In this document: in pieces, positions 6,905 through 7,362 of the stretch
Layout: the number at the start of each line of letters is the position of its first letter
Position numbering within the stretch: the stretch's first letter is position 1
Assembly (NCBI GenBank): GCA_937897245.1
Contig: CALCBO010000156.1
Location: 1 to 7,362, forward strand
DNA from: an uncultured Caryophanales bacterium
GTDB taxonomy: Bacteria; Bacillota_I; Bacilli_A; RF39; UBA660
DNA: 7,362 nt
Reading direction: 5' to 3'
The notes under the pieces: model-generated
Database searches by the model: none
What the model was told of the DNA's origin: nothing
What the model saw: only the letters and a program-made list of their open reading frames with translations
Position numbers and translations under genes: made by a program

Positions 6905-7033
6905 TTATCTCAATCGGAAAGCTGGCGAAACCCAAAAAGTACGTATAGCAAAGTCGGAAATCCAGCTACCGGCGTAGTTCACAGAGTAGAAATTGCTAGT
7001 ATTGTAAGAATCAGCCGAACGGAGCCACCAATA
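6905..7033 (-). repeat. Candidate DGR variable repeat (VR) at the 3' end of the DUF6273-like gene
   Basis: From the WWLRS codons to the stop, GC rises to about 46% (57 of 123 bases by hand count) and codon choice changes. Codons such as CTC, TCG, GTG, GCC, CCA and CGA appear, rare elsewhere here. Ten NNC codons (TAC, AGC, TTC, TAC, AAC, TAC, GCC, AGC, TCC, GAC) are mixed with NNT codons, as expected if AAC/AAT codons of a template were changed at their adenines. The block ends in an invariant-looking SPAFRLR tail at the stop, where DGRs keep their homing-initiation sequence. A template repeat or reverse transcriptase is not in the window, so this is an inference. Confidence 0.5.
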
Positions 7034-7362
7034 AGAATTTGAACCATTTCTTTGTTTAATAGTTCCTGAGTAAGATGATGTTGTGACATTTAATCCTGCA
7101 TAGTAATCTAATTGTCTTGTTTCTGCTTCCGCACTATCATAAGTTATTACGTTTGAAGTTCCTTCTTTTCCCCATACTTCTTTCGTACTTAATAGATACA
7201 ATTTATCAGTTGATGTAAAGTTTGTCTCTCCTGAAGTTGAACCATGTCCTGATACTACTGTTGTATCAATTATCGCATTCTTTAAGGCTGTAGGTAAGGC
7301 ATTATAGATATCACTATTTACATATGTTCTCATAGAACTTGCTGGCCATCCTCCTACATTTG
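6905..7362 (-). CDS. C-terminal part of a DUF6273-like surface protein, cut off by the right edge
   Basis: The frame is open through the right edge: nine codons before the ATG at 7333 read NVGGWPASS and join smoothly to MRTYVNSDIY, so that ATG is internal. About 151 residues are visible. Family traits from memory are GGWPASSMRTYVN near the visible start, STKEVWG in the middle (about residues 58-64), YWWLRS near 110-115 and SPAFRLR at the end. DUF6273-type domains are found at the C-terminus of secreted or pilin-like proteins in gut Bacillota and probably bind ligands with a C-type-lectin-like fold. The N-terminus that would show a signal peptide or pilin leader is outside the window. Base composition is GC-richer than the core genes, most of all in the last ~43 codons, which look like a retroelement variable repeat. 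I see no T-rich terminator after it. Confidence 0.75.
   Translation of the reverse strand, partial: NVGGWPASSMRTYVNSDIYNALPTALKNAIIDTTVVSGHGSTSGETNFTSTDKLYLLSTKEVWGKEGTSNVITYDSAEAETRQLDYYAGLNVTTSSYSGTIKQRNGSNSYWWLRSADSYNTSNFYSVNYAGSWISDFAIRTFWVSPAFRLR

Noticed and set aside
6807..7019. The 8-mer CAGCCGAA shared by the hairpin (6807-6814) and the variable-looking gene end (7012-7019), as a leftover template repeat
   Set aside because: The similarity stops after eight bases, so chance is enough to explain it.
6905..7333. A complete 142-aa gene starting at ATG 7333
   Set aside because: The frame stays open to the right edge and the preceding codons (GGWPASS) fit the family, so the start lies outside the window.
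1..7362. CRISPR arrays, tRNA or rRNA genes
   Set aside because: I saw no regular spaced repeats, no tRNA cloverleaf and no rRNA-like sequence on either strand.

Overview
The window is very AT-rich, and every gene I can support lies on the minus strand, so transcription runs from high to low coordinates. The DNA looks like a low-GC Bacillota genome, probably a gut Erysipelotrichia/RF39-like lineage. The reasons are strong AGGAGG-type ribosome sites, TTGACA/TATAAT promoters with 17-bp spacers, A/T-ending codons and recognisable Bacillota gene families. TGA is used as a real stop (fmt ends at its normal length on TGA), so this is not a code-4 mycoplasma. The lineage is an inference; there is no rRNA in the window.

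Core block (about 239-5680). One promoter (5652-5680) appears to drive a five-gene operon that ends at a clear rho-independent terminator (239-272). In order of transcription the genes are: priA, the replication-restart helicase; an 83-aa tail-anchored protein; a 396-aa tail-anchored protein with a possible ADP-ribosyltransferase-like region; fmt, methionyl-tRNA formyltransferase; and a 247-aa protein with an N-terminal membrane anchor. The last three overlap by ATGA, so their translation is probably coupled. In Bacillus-type genomes priA is followed by def and then fmt. Here def is missing from that slot and two unknown membrane proteins sit there instead. Beyond the terminator, a second strong promoter (64-92) leads into a gene cut off by the left edge (1-38).

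Accessory block (about 5694-7362). This holds an Rpn-family (PD-(D/E)XK) nuclease gene with its own promoter and terminator, broken by one in-frame TAA. Next is a gene-free stretch with a nested 10-bp/7-bp inverted repeat. Last is the 3' end of a DUF6273-like surface-protein gene that runs off the right edge. Its last ~43 codons change abruptly to GC-richer sequence with C-ending codons of NNC/NNT type, and the gene ends in an SPAFRLR-like tail. That is the look of a variable repeat of a diversity-generating retroelement (DGR). No reverse transcriptase or template repeat is visible, so if this is right the gene is a remote target or the rest lies beyond the right edge. This is the most interesting signal in the window.
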